Program-made: the position numbers and the translations under genes
The notes under the pieces: model-generated
Databases searched by the model: none
Seen by the model: the letters and a program-made list of their open reading frames with translations, nothing else
Told to the model about the DNA's origin: nothing
Source of the DNA: Methylomonas sp. LL1
Lineage (GTDB): Bacteria > Pseudomonadota > Gammaproteobacteria > Methylococcales > Methylomonadaceae
Reading direction: 5' to 3'
DNA: 64,000 nucleotides
NCBI RefSeq assembly: GCF_015711015.1
Contig: NZ_CP064653.1
Coordinates: 620,001 to 684,000 of the forward strand
Shown: positions 62,853-64,000 of the stretch, piece by piece
Numbering within the stretch: the first letter of the stretch is position 1
Layout of the letters: every line of letters starts with the position of its first letter

Positions 62853-62949
62853 AGGTACTTGCAAAATTATGAGATTTTACGCAAAAACCACTAGATATAG
62901 TGGTTTTTAAAATTAATTGGCCACTAATAGTGGTATTTTGCAAGTTCCT
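62853..62949. mobile_element. 97-bp MITE-like element with target duplication
   Basis: Terminal inverted repeats AGGTACTTGCAAAAT and ATTTTGCAAGTTCCT match at 14 of 15 positions. The element is flanked by the direct repeat CTTATG (62847-62852 and 62950-62955). Inside are two hairpins with the same CCACTA/TAGTGG arms, at 62883-62908 and 62921-62933. It has no coding capacity. It fits a non-autonomous insertion mobilised in trans. Confidence 0.7.
62883..62908. terminator. Symmetric A/T-flanked hairpin
   Basis: AAAAACCACTA and TAGTGGTTTTT pair perfectly around GATA, giving an A-tract before and a U-tract after the stem on both strands. It could act as a bidirectional intrinsic terminator although it is part of the MITE-like element. 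Confidence 0.5.
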
Positions 62950-63108
62950 CTTATGTTTATTGGTTTTGCTGATGTGAATGAGAAAAACTTCATCGTAATA
63001 TCCCAGTTAATCGCTTCACCAGCGATAGGGTCAATACTGGTTTGCACGTTAAATAGGGCGTGCCACATGTTGCAAGTCAACAAACTCGCAGACAAAATTA
63101 TTGTGGGG

Positions 63109-63402
63109 CTAGCGCGGCCATAGCTGTAACAGCCAGTTTCTCAATCGCGCTCCAGGGAATGCCCGATATACATCTTTAGCGACCATATCCCATGCGTGTT
63201 GCTCTAAGTGGTTTAGTTGGTGATAGAAGCCTCGCCGTTTTTGTAGAAAATCGCCGACAGCCGTCAGAACTTCAGATGAACAAGTGCAGGCGCCAATATT
63301 TGCGAGTAAACCATCGACTTCGGCGCGATAATCCAATCTTCTTAGGCCAATAACCACGACCGCCAAATCGGGCCACCATTCATGAAGTTGTTCATCCGTC
63401 AT
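63109..63402 (-). CDS. Small unknown protein
   Basis: A 97-aa ORF (MTDEQLHEWWPDLAVVVIGLRRL...) rich in Trp and Leu with GAGG-type purines before the ATG. No family recognised. It sits between the MITE-like element and the IS1380-type transposase and may be a remnant or a small gene of the host. Confidence 0.4.
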   Translation of the reverse strand: MTDEQLHEWWPDLAVVVIGLRRLDYRAEVDGLLANIGACTCSSEVLTAVGDFLQKRRGFYHQLNHLEQHAWDMVAKDVYRAFPGARLRNWLLQLWPR

Positions 63403-63517
63403 TGTTTGAGGAGAATTAACTGAATTCAGGAAAATCCTGCGCTAAGCTTTTTCTAACCTATTTTCGCGAAAACCAACGCGCTTAATAACGCCGTCGTTCT
63501 AGGATAAATTCGATCAA

Positions 63518-64000
63518 CCTAAAAAGAGCAGTTGAATTTTACCTATGTCGGCGCCGGCAGCCAGTTGGGTGGTCGTAATTGTCGACCGCGAAGATACTTG
63601 ACTAGCGCTAAACTGAGGATGCGGCACCAACGCTCGATAGACGTCAACTGCTCCGCAGTTGAACGGAGTTCTTTGAAGAAGGCGGCCATCCAGCGATAGC
63701 GTTGTTCTACTTTTTCAGCTTGGGCATGCGGGCTGCTGATTGTCAGGCGAGTTTGGCCGGCATGGCGAGTCTGCTTGGCAATGGCATAGAGCATCAGTGG
63801 TCGACTGGTGATGGCCTCAGTATGCTGTTCAGGATGGGCCAGGCGCACAAACAGGCTCCACCAGTTGTAAATCAACGCCGTGATTTTGGCCATGAAACGG
63901 CAGCGTTTGATATCTTGGGTAGTAAAGCCACCCCAAGCCCAGTGGTTCTTGAGTTCGTCGAAGTTGTTTTCGGCATCGGCACGATCCCGATATAGTTGGG
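63518..64000 (-). mobile_element. IS1380-family insertion sequence, partial
   Basis: The 3' part of an insertion sequence cut by the window edge. A candidate terminal inverted repeat begins CCTAAAAAGAGCAGTTG at 63518, 25 bp beyond the transposase stop. The other end and the target duplication cannot be seen. Confidence 0.55.
63543..64000 (-). CDS. IS1380-family transposase, C-terminal part
   Basis: The frame is open from the window edge to 63543. It shows YRDRADAENNFDELKNHWAW followed by GGFTTQDIKRCRFMAKITAL, the conserved Y-R-E block of IS1380-type DDE transposases. The C-terminal region then runs from NWWSLFVRLAHPEQH to the end. The first two catalytic acids lie outside the window. No frameshift is seen in the visible part. 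Confidence 0.85.
   Translation of the reverse strand, partial: QLYRDRADAENNFDELKNHWAWGGFTTQDIKRCRFMAKITALIYNWWSLFVRLAHPEQHTEAITSRPLMLYAIAKQTRHAGQTRLTISSPHAQAEKVEQRYRWMAAFFKELRSTAEQLTSIERWCRILSLALVKYLRGRQLRPPNWLPAPT

Noticed and set aside
62917-63123. 68-aa plus-strand ORF starting inside the MITE-like element
   Set aside because: It depends on a TTG start within the inserted element and shows no family features.
1-64000. CRISPR array or tRNA gene
   Set aside because: I saw no regularly spaced direct repeats and no cloverleaf-type sequence on reading either strand; a tool scan could still find weak candidates.

Overview
The window looks like a Gammaproteobacterium carrying a large integrative/conjugative element of the SXT/R391-IncC type; a Methylomonas-like methanotroph is possible but is inference only. 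On the minus strand the element backbone appears in two blocks. The first (about 0.07-4.2 kb) has a YqaJ-type exonuclease, a small coupled ORF, a Bet/RecT annealase and a single-strand binding protein, with an AcaB/DUF1845-like gene divergent from them. The second (about 35.2-53 kb) is a mating-pair-formation operon in the order traL-E-K-B-dsbC-V-A-(85 aa)-C-trbI-trhF-trbC/W-U-N, followed by an HU gene and preceded by an IHF-like gene, two unknown genes and a RecD2 helicase. No integrase, relaxase, coupling protein, traFGH or att site is visible, so the element continues outside the window or is incomplete.

Between traN and ssb, the position of variable hotspot 4 in SXT/R391 elements, about 31 kb of cargo is inserted (4.3-35.1 kb). 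It begins with a DUF1778/GNAT toxin-antitoxin pair, then a NYN-LOTUS protein, a TPR protein, an unknown protein, a WYL regulator and an HNH nuclease. The main cargo is a DNA phosphorothioation defence locus. It has sspB (DUF4007), sspC (giant P-loop ATPase) and sspD (PAPS-reductase-like), followed by three restriction genes resembling DndF/G/H (DptF/G/H), the last with a HerA/FtsK-like motor. Then comes a second, divergent DUF4007 gene and a second giant ATPase (here B' and C'). The cysteine desulfurase (SspA/DndA) and a Dnd-associated putative methyltransferase are convergent at the far end. Overlapping or nearly touching genes suggest one long transcript from sspB to C' (10.9-30.7 kb).

Two features of this locus stand out. 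The DndF-like ATPase carries an N-terminal domain resembling the sulfur-binding domain of phosphorothioate-dependent McrA-type nucleases, so the reader may be fused to the restriction module. The B'/C' pair repeats the B/C pair on the other side of the restriction genes. In the tra operon, an 85-aa ORF coupled to traC resembles the N-terminal PLMP/RRXRR domain of IscB without any nuclease domain. A near-identical palindrome lies about 55-63 bp upstream of both traL and the AcaB-like gene and is a good candidate for the element's master-regulator site.

From 53 kb to the right edge the content is different: a LysR regulator divergent from an EthD/membrane protein/esterase cluster, then a stretch with several attC-like sites (about 56.9-59.6 kb) around a GFA protein, a cupin, a GAF/HD-GYP pseudogene with two in-frame stops and a 50-aa ORF. 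This looks like a decayed integron cassette array without its integrase. After it come a second GFA protein, an SGNH esterase, a secreted non-specific endonuclease, a 97-bp MITE-like element with a perfect 6-bp target duplication, and the C-terminal part of an IS1380-type transposase cut by the window edge.
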